DNA from: Cupriavidus respiraculi
GTDB taxonomy: Bacteria > Pseudomonadota > Gammaproteobacteria > Burkholderiales > Burkholderiaceae
Reading direction: 5' to 3'
Length of the DNA stretch: 64,000 bases
NCBI RefSeq assembly: GCF_914271545.1
Contig: NZ_CAJZAH010000002.1
Coordinates: 1,364,001 to 1,428,000 of the forward strand
Shown: positions 52,376 to 60,525 of the stretch, one piece after another
How positions within the stretch are numbered: position 1 is the first letter of the stretch
How the letters are laid out: each line of letters opens with the position of its first letter
The notes under the pieces: generated by a model
Seen by the model: only the letters and a program-made list of their open reading frames with translations
Database searches by the model: none
What the model was told of the DNA's origin: nothing
Translations under genes and position numbers: made by a program

Positions 52376-54082
52376 ATGCTGGACTCCCGCCTTGCCAACG
52401 CCGGCCACCGCCGGCGGCCACCGCTGCGCCCGGAATGGATCACGCTCTCCATCGCGCTCTTTCTGCTGTTGTTCTGCAATACCGGCTTCTGGCGACAGCT
52501 GCTGTCGGTGCATCCGCTGACGGCCGCCAGCGCGCTCGGCCTCGCCGCGGCCTTCGGCTTCCTGCTCGTCATGCTGAACCTGGCGCTGACCATGCTGGCA
52601 TGGCCCTGGGTGCTGCGTCCGCTGATCACGGTGCTGCTGGTGGCCACGGCACTCGTGTCCTACTTCATCAACGAGTACGGGGTCATGGTGGATGTGGGCA
52701 TGGTCCGCAACGCTTTGCAGACCGACTACCGCGAAGCCCGTGACCTGCTGACGGTAAAGCTGTTCGCGCACGCGCTGCTGCTGGGGGCCCTGCCCGCGTG
52801 GCTGCTGTGGCGTGTCCCGATCCGCTGGCGCCCGCCCGGGCGGGAGGTCGCCAGCAAGGCGCTGGTGGCGCTGCTGTCATTGCTGCTGTTGGCCGGCATC
52901 GCGCAGGCCTACTACCAGACCTTTGCGTCGGTGGCGCGCAATCATCGGGAACTGCGCTTTCTGCTGACGCCGCTGAACTATATTCAGGCGGCCGGCAGCT
53001 ACGTGCGGCATCGGTCCATCGGTCCGCGTACCGTCGCGCCCTATGGCACCGACGCCCGGCTCGGCGCGTCCTGGCAGCACCGTCCACGCCCGTCGCTCAC
53101 CGTGCTGGTGATCGGCGAAACCGCGCGCGCCGACCACTTTTCGCTGAACGGCTATGGGCGCGACACCAACCCGCTGCTGGCGAGGCAGCCGGGACTGGTC
53201 AGCCTGCGCAACGTCTGGTCGTGCGGCACCGAAACGGCGGTCTCGCTGCCCTGCATGTTCTCTGGCTACGGGCGCGACGCCTTCAGCGTGGAGAAGGCCA
53301 GCCAGCGTGAGGGCCTGCTGGACATCCTGCAGCGAGCCGGGCTGGCGGTCGAGTGGCACGACAACCAGTCCGGCTGCAAGGGCGTGTGCGACCGCGTACC
53401 GTCGAGCACGATCCGCACTTCCCGCCAGCCCGGCGTATGCGGGGCCGACGGCTGCCTGGACGAGGCGCTGCTCGACGGGGTCAAGGAACGACTGGAGCGG
53501 CTGGCCGCACCGGACCCGCTGCACCACGTGGACAATGCGAGCCGGACGGAACGGCGCGGCGACAACGCGGTGCTGGTGCTGCATATGATGGGCAGCCACG
53601 GACCGGCTTACTACAGCCGCTATCCCGCACGCGTCGCAGCCTTCGGCCCGGCGTGCAGGACCAGCCAACTCGACCAGTGCTCCCGGCAGCAGATCGTCGA
53701 CGGCTACGACAACTCCCTGCGGTACACGGATGCCGTGCTGGCCGGACTCATCGAGATGTTGCGCGACTACGCCGACCGCGTGGATACCGCGATGATCTAC
53801 GTGTCCGACCACGGCGAGTCGCTGGGCGAGCACGGCCTGTACCTGCACGGCACGCCGTATCTGGTCGCACCGGACCCTCAGAAGCACGTGCCCATGCTGA
53901 TGTGGTTCGCCGACGGCTATCGCCGCGACTTCGGCATCGATGGCGAGTGCCTCTCGCGTGCGAGCGCTACGCGCTACTCCCACGACAATCTGTTCCACTC
54001 GATGCTTGGCCTGCTCGATGTGGATACCGCCGTCTACGACCGCGCGCAGGACATGTTCGCCAACTGCCGCAGGCCGGTGTAA
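52376..54082 (+). CDS. eptA: EptA-like phosphoethanolamine transferase
   Basis: Inner-membrane enzyme of 568 residues transferring phosphoethanolamine to lipid A (MCR/EptA family). Five N-terminal helices (~22-175), then the periplasmic alkaline-phosphatase-fold domain: GETARADHFSLNGYG (Glu248), SCGTETAVSLPCMFS with nucleophile Thr287, MMGSHGPAYY, and SDHGESLGEHGLYLHG for zinc. Conserved Cys pairs are present. ATG at 52376 is used; a TTG at 52343 is an in-frame alternative. Downstream of the two-component pair, pointing to regulated resistance to cationic peptides. Confidence 0.92.
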   Translation: MLDSRLANAGHRRRPPLRPEWITLSIALFLLLFCNTGFWRQLLSVHPLTAASALGLAAAFGFLLVMLNLALTMLAWPWVLRPLITVLLVATALVSYFINEYGVMVDVGMVRNALQTDYREARDLLTVKLFAHALLLGALPAWLLWRVPIRWRPPGREVASKALVALLSLLLLAGIAQAYYQTFASVARNHRELRFLLTPLNYIQAAGSYVRHRSIGPRTVAPYGTDARLGASWQHRPRPSLTVLVIGETARADHFSLNGYGRDTNPLLARQPGLVSLRNVWSCGTETAVSLPCMFSGYGRDAFSVEKASQREGLLDILQRAGLAVEWHDNQSGCKGVCDRVPSSTIRTSRQPGVCGADGCLDEALLDGVKERLERLAAPDPLHHVDNASRTERRGDNAVLVLHMMGSHGPAYYSRYPARVAAFGPACRTSQLDQCSRQQIVDGYDNSLRYTDAVLAGLIEMLRDYADRVDTAMIYVSDHGESLGEHGLYLHGTPYLVAPDPQKHVPMLMWFADGYRRDFGIDGECLSRASATRYSHDNLFHSMLGLLDVDTAVYDRAQDMFANCRRPV

Positions 54083-54085
54083 GAC

Positions 54086-54793
54086 ATGGGCAATCCCTTC
54101 AACCGGCATCCGGCCCGCTTCTGGCTATGGCATCTCGCGCTGCCGCTGGCGGGCGGCCTGCTGCTGTGGCTGGTGTTCCCGCGTACCGGACTGGATCACC
54201 GCATCGAGGGATGGTTCTACGATCCGGCGGCCAGGGCGTTCCCGCTGCGCGAGGCCGTCTGGCTGACGGCGGGCCTGCACAGCGGGCTGAAGATGGCGGT
54301 GATCGTAATGGCCGCTCTGGCGCTGTGCGGCTGGCTGATGTCGTTCTTCGACCTCGGCCTCAGGCCCGAACGGCGCAGGCTGGGCTGGATCGCGGCCACT
54401 GTCGCGCTGGCCTCGCTGACGGTGGCGCTGCTCAAGCACGGCAGCATCCACCATTGCCCCTGGGATATTGCCGCCTACGGCGGTTATGCGCCCGACATCC
54501 CCCTGTTCGGCGAACTGCCGCACGGCATCGCGCCGGGCCGCTGCTTTCCCGCCGGCCATGCGTCGGGAGGCTTTGCGCTGATGGCCCTGTACTTCGGCAT
54601 GCGCGATGACCGGCCCGGCGCCGCCAGGTACGCGCTGACGGGCGCGCTGTTGCTCGGCTCGCTGATGGGCTGGGGGCAGACCATGCGCGGCGCGCACTTC
54701 CTGTCGCACACGCTGTGGTCGGCCTGGGTGGTGTGGATGGTATTGCTGGCGGCCTATGTTGCGTATCCACCGGCGGCGGGCGCGACACGCTGA
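54086..54793 (+). CDS. PAP2-family phosphatase (lipid A/undecaprenyl diphosphate-related)
   Basis: Membrane phosphatase of 235 residues with about six helices. The PAP2 motifs are spread as KHGSIHHCPWD, FPAGHASGGF (C2 motif) and RGAHFLSHTLWS (C3 motif). It starts 3 bases after eptA, so they form one operon. Similar PAP2 proteins (LpxE/LpxF-like, or recycling of lipid carriers) accompany EptA; removing a phosphate could expose a site for phosphoethanolamine or recycle the product. The exact substrate is unknown. Confidence 0.88.
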   Translation: MGNPFNRHPARFWLWHLALPLAGGLLLWLVFPRTGLDHRIEGWFYDPAARAFPLREAVWLTAGLHSGLKMAVIVMAALALCGWLMSFFDLGLRPERRRLGWIAATVALASLTVALLKHGSIHHCPWDIAAYGGYAPDIPLFGELPHGIAPGRCFPAGHASGGFALMALYFGMRDDRPGAARYALTGALLLGSLMGWGQTMRGAHFLSHTLWSAWVVWMVLLAAYVAYPPAAGATR

Positions 54794-54805
54794 GGCCGGG
54801 GGATG

Positions 54806-54837
54806 CGGGCCGGCCATGGCGGCCATGGCCCGGCCCG
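54806..54837. terminator. long hairpin between convergent PAP2 and mmsA genes
   Basis: CGGGCCGG-CCATGG pairs with CCATGGCCCGGCCCG (14 pairs with a one-base bulge) around a CGG loop. It fills the 55-bp gap between the two convergent genes and may terminate both ways; no T-tract is present. Confidence 0.5.
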
Positions 54838-54848
54838 ATCGGGGCGGC

Positions 54849-56366
54849 TTACTTCGCCACCGGCATCGTGAACTCGGCGCCCTTGGCGATGCTGTCGGTC
54901 CAGCGCTGCATCACGCTCTTGTAGCGCGTGTAGAAGCGCACGCCTTCCTCGCCGTAGGCGTGGTGGTCGCCGAACAGCGAGCGCTTCCAGCCGCCGAACG
55001 AATGCCACGCCATGGGCACCGGGATGGGCACGTTGATGCCGACCATGCCCACCTGGATCTGCCGCGCGAAGGCGCGTGCGATGCCGCCGTCGCTGGTGTA
55101 GCAGGACACGCCGTTGCCGTACTCGTGCGCGTTGATCAACTGCACCGCCTCCGCGAAGTCGTGCACGCGCACCACCGACAGCACCGGCCCGAAGATCTCT
55201 TCCTTGTAGATCGTCATGTCGGGCGTGACGTGGTCGAACAGCGTGCCGCCGACGTAGAAGCCGTTCTCGTGCCCCTGGACCTTGTGGCCGCGGCCATCGG
55301 TCACCAGCGTGGCGCCTTCCTCGACGCCCTTGGCGATATAGCCCTCGACCTTGGCCTTGTGGGCGCCGGTGACCAGCGGTCCCATCTCGGCGTCGGGCTC
55401 CAGACCATTGCGGATCTTCAGTGCCTTGGCGCGCTCCGCCAGCCGCGGCACCAGCTTGTCGGCCACCTCGCCCACCGCCACGGCGACCGAGATCGCCATG
55501 CAGCGCTCCCCGGCCGAGCCGTAGGCCGCGCCGATCAGCGCGTCGACGGCCTGCTCGAGATCGGCGTCGGGCATCACCACGAGATGGTTCTTGGCGCCGC
55601 CCAGCGCCTGCACGCGCTTGCCGTGCTTCGTGCCTTCCGTATAGATGTACTCGGCGATGGGCGTGGAGCCGACGAAGGACAGCGCCTGCACGTCGGGGTG
55701 GCGCAGCAGCGCGTCGACGGCGACCTTGTCGCCCTGTACCACGTTGAACACGCCGTCGGGCAGGCCGGCCTGCTTGAGCAGGTCGGCGATCAGCAGGCTG
55801 GGCGACGGGTCGCGCTCCGACGGCTTGAGCACGAAGGTGTTGCCGCAGGCCAGCGCCACCGGGAACATCCACATGGGCACCATCACCGGGAAGTTGAACG
55901 GCGTGATGCCGGCCACCACGCCCAGCGGCTGGCGCAGGTTCCAGTTGTCGATGCCGCCGCCGATGTTGTCGGTGAAGTCGGTCTTGAGCAGGTTGGGAAT
56001 GCCGCAGGCGAACTCGACGATCTCGATGCCGCGCGTGACCTCGCCGCGGGCGTCCGACAGGACCTTGCCGTGTTCGCGGGTGATCAGCGCGGCGAGATCG
56101 TCGTGATGCTTGTCCAGCAGTTCCTTGAACTTGAACAGGATGCGCGCGCGGCGCAGCGGCGGGGTCTCGGACCATGCCGGGAACGCGGCCTGGGCGGCCG
56201 CCACGGCGTCCGCCACGTCCTGCTCGGTGCCGAGGCCGACCCGGCTGCCGACTTCGCCGGTGGCGGGATTGAAGACGTCGGCAAAACGCTCCGACGACGC
56301 GCGGCGGACCGTGCCGCCGATGTAGTGCTGGATTTCGGCGATCTGCCGGTTTTCTGCGATGTTCAC
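54849..56366 (-). CDS. mmsA: CoA-acylating methylmalonate-semialdehyde dehydrogenase
   Basis: Aldehyde dehydrogenase superfamily enzyme of 505 residues that converts (methyl)malonate semialdehyde to propionyl-CoA or acetyl-CoA. [18 protein letters not shown] is the MmsA N-terminal signature, and [11 protein letters not shown] contains the catalytic Cys (about 285). With the aminotransferase upstream (56-bp gap) it would complete catabolism of beta-alanine or beta-aminoisobutyrate. Operon transcription order is aminotransferase then mmsA. Confidence 0.95.
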   Translation of the reverse strand: MNIAENRQIAEIQHYIGGTVRRASSERFADVFNPATGEVGSRVGLGTEQDVADAVAAAQAAFPAWSETPPLRRARILFKFKELLDKHHDDLAALITREHGKVLSDARGEVTRGIEIVEFACGIPNLLKTDFTDNIGGGIDNWNLRQPLGVVAGITPFNFPVMVPMWMFPVALACGNTFVLKPSERDPSPSLLIADLLKQAGLPDGVFNVVQGDKVAVDALLRHPDVQALSFVGSTPIAEYIYTEGTKHGKRVQALGGAKNHLVVMPDADLEQAVDALIGAAYGSAGERCMAISVAVAVGEVADKLVPRLAERAKALKIRNGLEPDAEMGPLVTGAHKAKVEGYIAKGVEEGATLVTDGRGHKVQGHENGFYVGGTLFDHVTPDMTIYKEEIFGPVLSVVRVHDFAEAVQLINAHEYGNGVSCYTSDGGIARAFARQIQVGMVGINVPIPVPMAWHSFGGWKRSLFGDHHAYGEEGVRFYTRYKSVMQRWTDSIAKGAEFTMPVAK

Positions 56367-56423
56367 TGCTGTCTTCCTCGCGTGTTCGTGGTCGGGCGGG
56401 ACGGGGCGGCGCCCCGCGCCCGC

Positions 56424-57755
56424 TTACCGGATTTCCTTGAGCACCTGTCTGACGGTGTCGAACATCTCGCCGATCTGCGCCTCGGTGATGATCAGCGGCG
56501 GCGAGAAGGCCAGGATGTCGCCCGTATAGCGCACCAGCACCCCTCGCTCCAGGCACTTCAGGAAGGCTTCGTAGGCGCGCGCGCCGGGCTCGCCCGCGCG
56601 CGGCTCCAGTTCGATGCCGGCCACCAGGCCCAGGTTGCGGATGTCCTTGACGTTGGGCGCGTCGCGCAGCGCATGCACCGATTCCTCGAACAGCGGCGCC
56701 AGGCGGTTGGCGCGGCCGAACAGGTCTTCGCGCTGGTACAGGTCCAGCGTGGCGATCGCCGCGGCCGCGGCCAGCGGGTGCCCCGAGTACGTGTAGCCGT
56801 GCGGCAGCTCGATCGCGCCTGCGGCGGCCGCGTTGATGACCGTGTCGTGCACCTCGCGCCGTACCGCGACCGCGCCCATCGGCACCGCGGCGTTGTTGAT
56901 GGCCTTGGCCATCGTGATCAGGTCGGGCGTCACGTTGAAGCGCTCGGCCGCAGTGGCCGCGCCCAGGCGGCCGAACGCGGTGATGACCTCGTCGAAGATC
57001 AGCAGGATGCCGTGCTTGCTGGTGATCTCGCGCAGCTTTTCGAGATAGCCCACCGGCGGCACCAGCACGCCGGCCGAGCCTGCCAGCGGCTCGACGATGA
57101 CGGCTGCCACATTGGACGGATCGTGCAGCGCGAGGATGCGCTCCAGGTCCTCGGCCAGATGGGCGCCCCATTGCGGCTGGCCCCTGGAGAAGCCCGCCTC
57201 GGCGATATTGAGCGTGGCGGGCAGATGGTCCGTGCCCGGCATCAGGTTGGCCGAAAACGCCTTGCGGTTCGGGCCGATGCCGCCCACGGCCATGCCGCCG
57301 AAGCCCACGCCGTGGTAGCCGCGCTCGCGGCCGATGAAGCGGGTGCGCTGGCCCTCGCCGCGCGCGCGGTGGTAGGACAGCGCGATCTTCAGCGCGGAGT
57401 CCACCGCCTCGGAACCCGAGTTGGTGAAGAAAATGCGGTCCAGCCCGGCCGGCATGATGTCCGCGACCTTGGTGGCGGCCTCGAACGACAGCGGGTGGCC
57501 CATCTGGAACGGCGGCGCGTAGTCGAGCGTCTGCGCCTGGCGCATCACCGCCTCGACGATTTCGGTGCGGCAGTGGCCCGCGGCCACGCACCACAGGCCC
57601 GCGCAGCCGTCCAGCACCTTGCGGCCGTCGTGGGTCGTGTAGTACATGCCGCTGGCCGAGGCGAGCAGGCGCGGCGCCGCCTTGTACTGGCGGTTGGCCG
57701 TGTAGGGCATCCACAGGGCGTCGAGATCGGGAATCACGGTCTTGGCGGCGTCCAT
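56424..57755 (-). CDS. omega-amino acid-pyruvate aminotransferase (beta-alanine:pyruvate transaminase)
   Basis: Class III PLP aminotransferase of 443 residues. WMPYTANRQYKAAPRLL is the beta-alanine-pyruvate transaminase N-terminus; IFDEVITAFGRLGA holds the PLP Asp, and MAKAINNAAVPMGAV the PLP Lys. The start ATG at 57755 has a Shine-Dalgarno-like GGAGG upstream (GAGGACG). It is divergent from the MocR regulator, whose sites lie between. Produces malonate semialdehyde for mmsA. Confidence 0.93.
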   Translation of the reverse strand: MDAAKTVIPDLDALWMPYTANRQYKAAPRLLASASGMYYTTHDGRKVLDGCAGLWCVAAGHCRTEIVEAVMRQAQTLDYAPPFQMGHPLSFEAATKVADIMPAGLDRIFFTNSGSEAVDSALKIALSYHRARGEGQRTRFIGRERGYHGVGFGGMAVGGIGPNRKAFSANLMPGTDHLPATLNIAEAGFSRGQPQWGAHLAEDLERILALHDPSNVAAVIVEPLAGSAGVLVPPVGYLEKLREITSKHGILLIFDEVITAFGRLGAATAAERFNVTPDLITMAKAINNAAVPMGAVAVRREVHDTVINAAAAGAIELPHGYTYSGHPLAAAAAIATLDLYQREDLFGRANRLAPLFEESVHALRDAPNVKDIRNLGLVAGIELEPRAGEPGARAYEAFLKCLERGVLVRYTGDILAFSPPLIITEAQIGEMFDTVRQVLKEIR

Positions 57756-57879
57756 ACGTCCTCCTTGGGAAGTGCTATCCGGGTCGTGGGAATGGCCGGC
57801 GCGTCGCCGGCGGTCGATATCCCCACTGTAGCGGGCCGGTATGGCCGACAAAATATACGGTCGCGAAGAGATTGCCTGA

Positions 57880-57911
57880 CCGTACAGGTGGCGATGGGCG
57901 AACCGTACAGG
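57880..57911. promoter_or_regulatory. pair of CCGTACAGG sites ahead of the aminotransferase operon
   Basis: CCGTACAGG occurs at 57880-57888 and 57903-57911, 23 bp apart (about two helical turns). A TATATT -10-like box on the minus strand (57851-57856) would put the sites at roughly -41 and -64, an activator geometry. They share the core CYGYACAG with the pair in front of the MocR gene, suggesting the same regulator binds both. Confidence 0.7.
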
Positions 57912-58038
57912 CTGCGTGGCGTTGCACACCTCTCCAACCGTGCTGCGCGCGCCGCCTCGCAACGCCGCGGTTGCCCATAGCATGGCGCCGCGACGGCAAA
58001 CTGCCCCCGAACCGGACGGCGTGCGCGGCGGGCTCCAA

Positions 58039-58071
58039 CTGCACAGTCGCGGAACGCTTGAACTGTACAGG
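58039..58071. promoter_or_regulatory. pair of CTGYACAG sites overlapping the second MocR promoter
   Basis: CTGCACAG (58039-58046) and CTGTACAGG (58063-58071) lie 24 bp apart. The second overlaps a promoter TTGAAC (58058-58063)-17 bp-GACAAT (58081-58086), fitting autorepression by MocR. The site core matches the pair near the aminotransferase. Confidence 0.7.
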
Positions 58072-58093
58072 TTTCCCGCCGACAATCCCGTCC

Positions 58094-59551
58094 ATGATTG
58101 CACTGGACCTGACCCGCAGCCGCCGCGGCGGCGACACCCTGACCGAGCAGATCGTGGCCGGCATCGCCGGACTGATCGACCGGCGGGTGCTGCGCCCCGG
58201 CGCCGCCATCCCCTCGGTGCGGCGTCTCGCGGCGCAGCACGATGTCAGCACCTTCACCGTGGCCGAGGCCTATGGCCGGCTGACGGCGCTGGGTTACCTG
58301 GCCGCGCGCGCCGGCTCCGGCTATACGGTCGCCCACCGGCAGGCGCCCGCGGGCCAGCCGCCCGCGGCGCGCCGCGAGACCCCCGGGCTGAACGCGGCCT
58401 GGCTGTTGTCCGACGTGTTTGCCGACCATTCGGTGCCGATCAAGGCCGGCGCGGGTTGGCTGCCCGGCGACTGGCTCAACGAGGAAGGGTTGCACCAGGC
58501 CATGCGCGCGGCCTCGCGCGTACCGGCCGCGCAGGTGTCCGGCTATGGCCACCCCTACGGCTTCGCGGCGCTGCGCGAGCACATCGCGGCGGGGCTGGCG
58601 CAGTACGGCATGCCGGTGCAGGCACAGCAGGTGGTGCTCACGCAGGGCGCGACACAGGCGCTGGACCTGGTGGTGCGCACGCTGCTGCGCCCCGGCGACA
58701 CGGTGCTGGTCGAGGATCCGTGCTACTGCAACCTGCTGCAGATCCTGCGGCTGGCGGGGCTGCGCGTCGTCGGCGTGCCGCGCACGGCCACCGGGCTGGA
58801 TACCGACGCGCTCGATCTTGCGCTGCGCACGCATGCGCCGCGCGCTCTGTTCGTCAATACGGTGCTGCAGAATCCCACCGGCGGCACGCTGTCCAGCATG
58901 AACGCGCACCGCGTGCTGCAACTGGCCGAGCAGCACGGCATGCTGGTGGTGGAGGACGACATCTACCGCGAGCTGGCGCCCGCGGGCTCGCCGATGCTGG
59001 CGGCCATGGACGGGCTGTCGCACGTGATCTACGTGAACGGGTTTTCCAAGACCATCGCGCCGTCGCTGCGCGTGGGCTACCTGGCCGCCAGCCCGGAGAT
59101 CGCCAAGGCGCTGGCGCGTACCAAGATGGCGGTGGGGCTGACCTCGTCCGAGGTGACGGAACGGCTGGTGTATTCGGTGCTGACCAGCGGCCACTACGGC
59201 CGCCACGTGACCGCCCTGGCCGCGCGGCTGCGCGCCCAGCAGGATCTGGTGACCGACAGGATGGAGGCGCACGGGCTGGAGGTGCTGCTGCGCCCGGAAG
59301 GCGGCATGTTCGCCTGGGCGCGCGTGCGCGATGTGCAGGCCGCCGAGCCCGCGCTGCATGCGAACCAGCTCGCCACGCAGGCGCTCGCGCATGGCATCTG
59401 GCTGGCGCCAGGGTCGTACTTCGATCCGGGCGAGGCGGACTCGCCGTGGATCCGCTTCAACGTGGCCACCACCGACGCGCCCGCGCTATGGGCGTTCTTC
59501 GATGCGCTGGCGGCCGGCGGGACCGGCACGGCGGCGCGCCGCCCGGCCTGA
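58094..59551 (+). CDS. MocR-type PLP-dependent transcriptional regulator (GntR family)
   Basis: Regulator of 485 residues: GntR winged helix (~15-75; PSVRRLAAQHDVSTFTVAEAYGRL) plus a fold-type I aminotransferase domain with PLP Lys in GFSKTIAPSLRVGYL. The ATG at 58094 follows almost immediately after the predicted transcription start, so its mRNA may be leaderless. It likely activates the divergent beta-alanine catabolic operon, using an amino acid or PLP as effector. Confidence 0.9.
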   Translation: MIALDLTRSRRGGDTLTEQIVAGIAGLIDRRVLRPGAAIPSVRRLAAQHDVSTFTVAEAYGRLTALGYLAARAGSGYTVAHRQAPAGQPPAARRETPGLNAAWLLSDVFADHSVPIKAGAGWLPGDWLNEEGLHQAMRAASRVPAAQVSGYGHPYGFAALREHIAAGLAQYGMPVQAQQVVLTQGATQALDLVVRTLLRPGDTVLVEDPCYCNLLQILRLAGLRVVGVPRTATGLDTDALDLALRTHAPRALFVNTVLQNPTGGTLSSMNAHRVLQLAEQHGMLVVEDDIYRELAPAGSPMLAAMDGLSHVIYVNGFSKTIAPSLRVGYLAASPEIAKALARTKMAVGLTSSEVTERLVYSVLTSGHYGRHVTALAARLRAQQDLVTDRMEAHGLEVLLRPEGGMFAWARVRDVQAAEPALHANQLATQALAHGIWLAPGSYFDPGEADSPWIRFNVATTDAPALWAFFDALAAGGTGTAARRPA

Positions 59552-59578
59552 CCGGAGCCGGGCCGGGCGCCGCGGCGC

Positions 59579-60157
59579 TCAGAAGCGGTAGCGCACGTAG
59601 CCGGTGTAGAAGTCGGTACCCGGGTTCGGACGCTTGATGCTGGCGTTCGAGATGTGCTGGTAGCGGAAGCCCACTTCGGCGCGCTGCTGCGGGCCGAAGG
59701 CCACGCCGATGCCGGCCATGTCCGAGAACTGGAAGGCCGTACTGTAGCGGTGCTCGTCGGACGTATGGGTGCTGCTCATCAGGCGCAGGCCCACCGACAG
59801 CTCCGCGAACGGCACCCACGAGGCGCCGCGCTTCTCGATGCGCAGGATCGGCGACAGGCCGAATTCCGTGACGTCCTGGCGATTGGTGCCGCGGCGGGCG
59901 TTCCAGCGCGCCAGTTCCACTTCGTACTGCAGCTTGGCACCCCAGCCGTTGGGATTGCCCCAGGCGAAGCCCGAATCCCAGTTCAGGCCGATCTCGTACT
60001 TGTTCAGGCCGTTGTCGGTATCACGGCCGAAGGCCACGTGCACGGCGGGATCGGCCTGGGCGGGCGCGGCGATCAGGGTCGCGGCCGCGGCGGCGGCCAG
60101 CAGCCAGGCATTGCGGAACTGGCGGGCCGGCGTCGCGCGTTGTTGTTCTGAAGTCAT
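59579..60157 (-). CDS. pagL: PagL-like lipid A 3-O-deacylase
   Basis: Outer-membrane beta-barrel of 192 residues removing the 3-O acyl chain of lipid A. After a signal peptide (to about residue 36, AQA-D) it has alternating beta strands, and near the C-terminus FRYQHISNASIKRPN, the catalytic HxSNA motif. The terminal YVRYRF is a barrel end. Start ATG at 60157 gives MTSEQQRAT. It lies next to the second MocR gene but has no evident functional link; with eptA it suggests lipid A remodelling. Confidence 0.87.
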   Translation of the reverse strand: MTSEQQRATPARQFRNAWLLAAAAAATLIAAPAQADPAVHVAFGRDTDNGLNKYEIGLNWDSGFAWGNPNGWGAKLQYEVELARWNARRGTNRQDVTEFGLSPILRIEKRGASWVPFAELSVGLRLMSSTHTSDEHRYSTAFQFSDMAGIGVAFGPQQRAEVGFRYQHISNASIKRPNPGTDFYTGYVRYRF

Positions 60158-60246
60158 GTCGAGGATAAGGAGGTTGGGGAGGAGAAGACGGGCGCAGGCG
60201 AAAGGCATGCCGGCGCGGGCGCAGGGGATTCGTTTCGGGGCCAGGT

Positions 60247-60336
60247 TCAGGCCCACAGCCGTTCGATCACCCAGCCGACAGTGGCGCAAAGCCCCAGCCA
60301 GCAAGTGATGCAGCCGGCGATAAAGCGGTAAGTCAT
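60247..60336 (-). CDS. possible 29-residue membrane peptide
   Basis: A short frame from ATG 60336 encodes MTYRFIAGCITCWLGLCA and an 11-residue end, a single-helix peptide. There is no Shine-Dalgarno and no neighbour link, so it may be chance. It lies in the gap before the GGDEF-EAL gene. Confidence 0.2.
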   Translation of the reverse strand: MTYRFIAGCITCWLGLCATVGWVIERLWA

Positions 60337-60525
60337 GGCGAAATCAACAGCGGAAAAGTGCACAACTCTGCAACGAGAGCCGCATGATACATCCACTGAT
60401 GAATGTATGTTGCAGGCGCGTCGCTCGGGGGCGGGCACTGTGGCGCGGGCGCCAACATGCCTCGTCCGCCGCTGCGCCCCCTTGCAGCACCACACCGCGG
60501 GAGGGGTTCCGCTTCGCGCGGGCGC

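Noticed and set aside
54756-57980. 1074-residue plus-strand ORF antisense to mmsA and the aminotransferase
   Set aside because: His/Gly/Arg-rich shadow opposite two well-defined enzymes.
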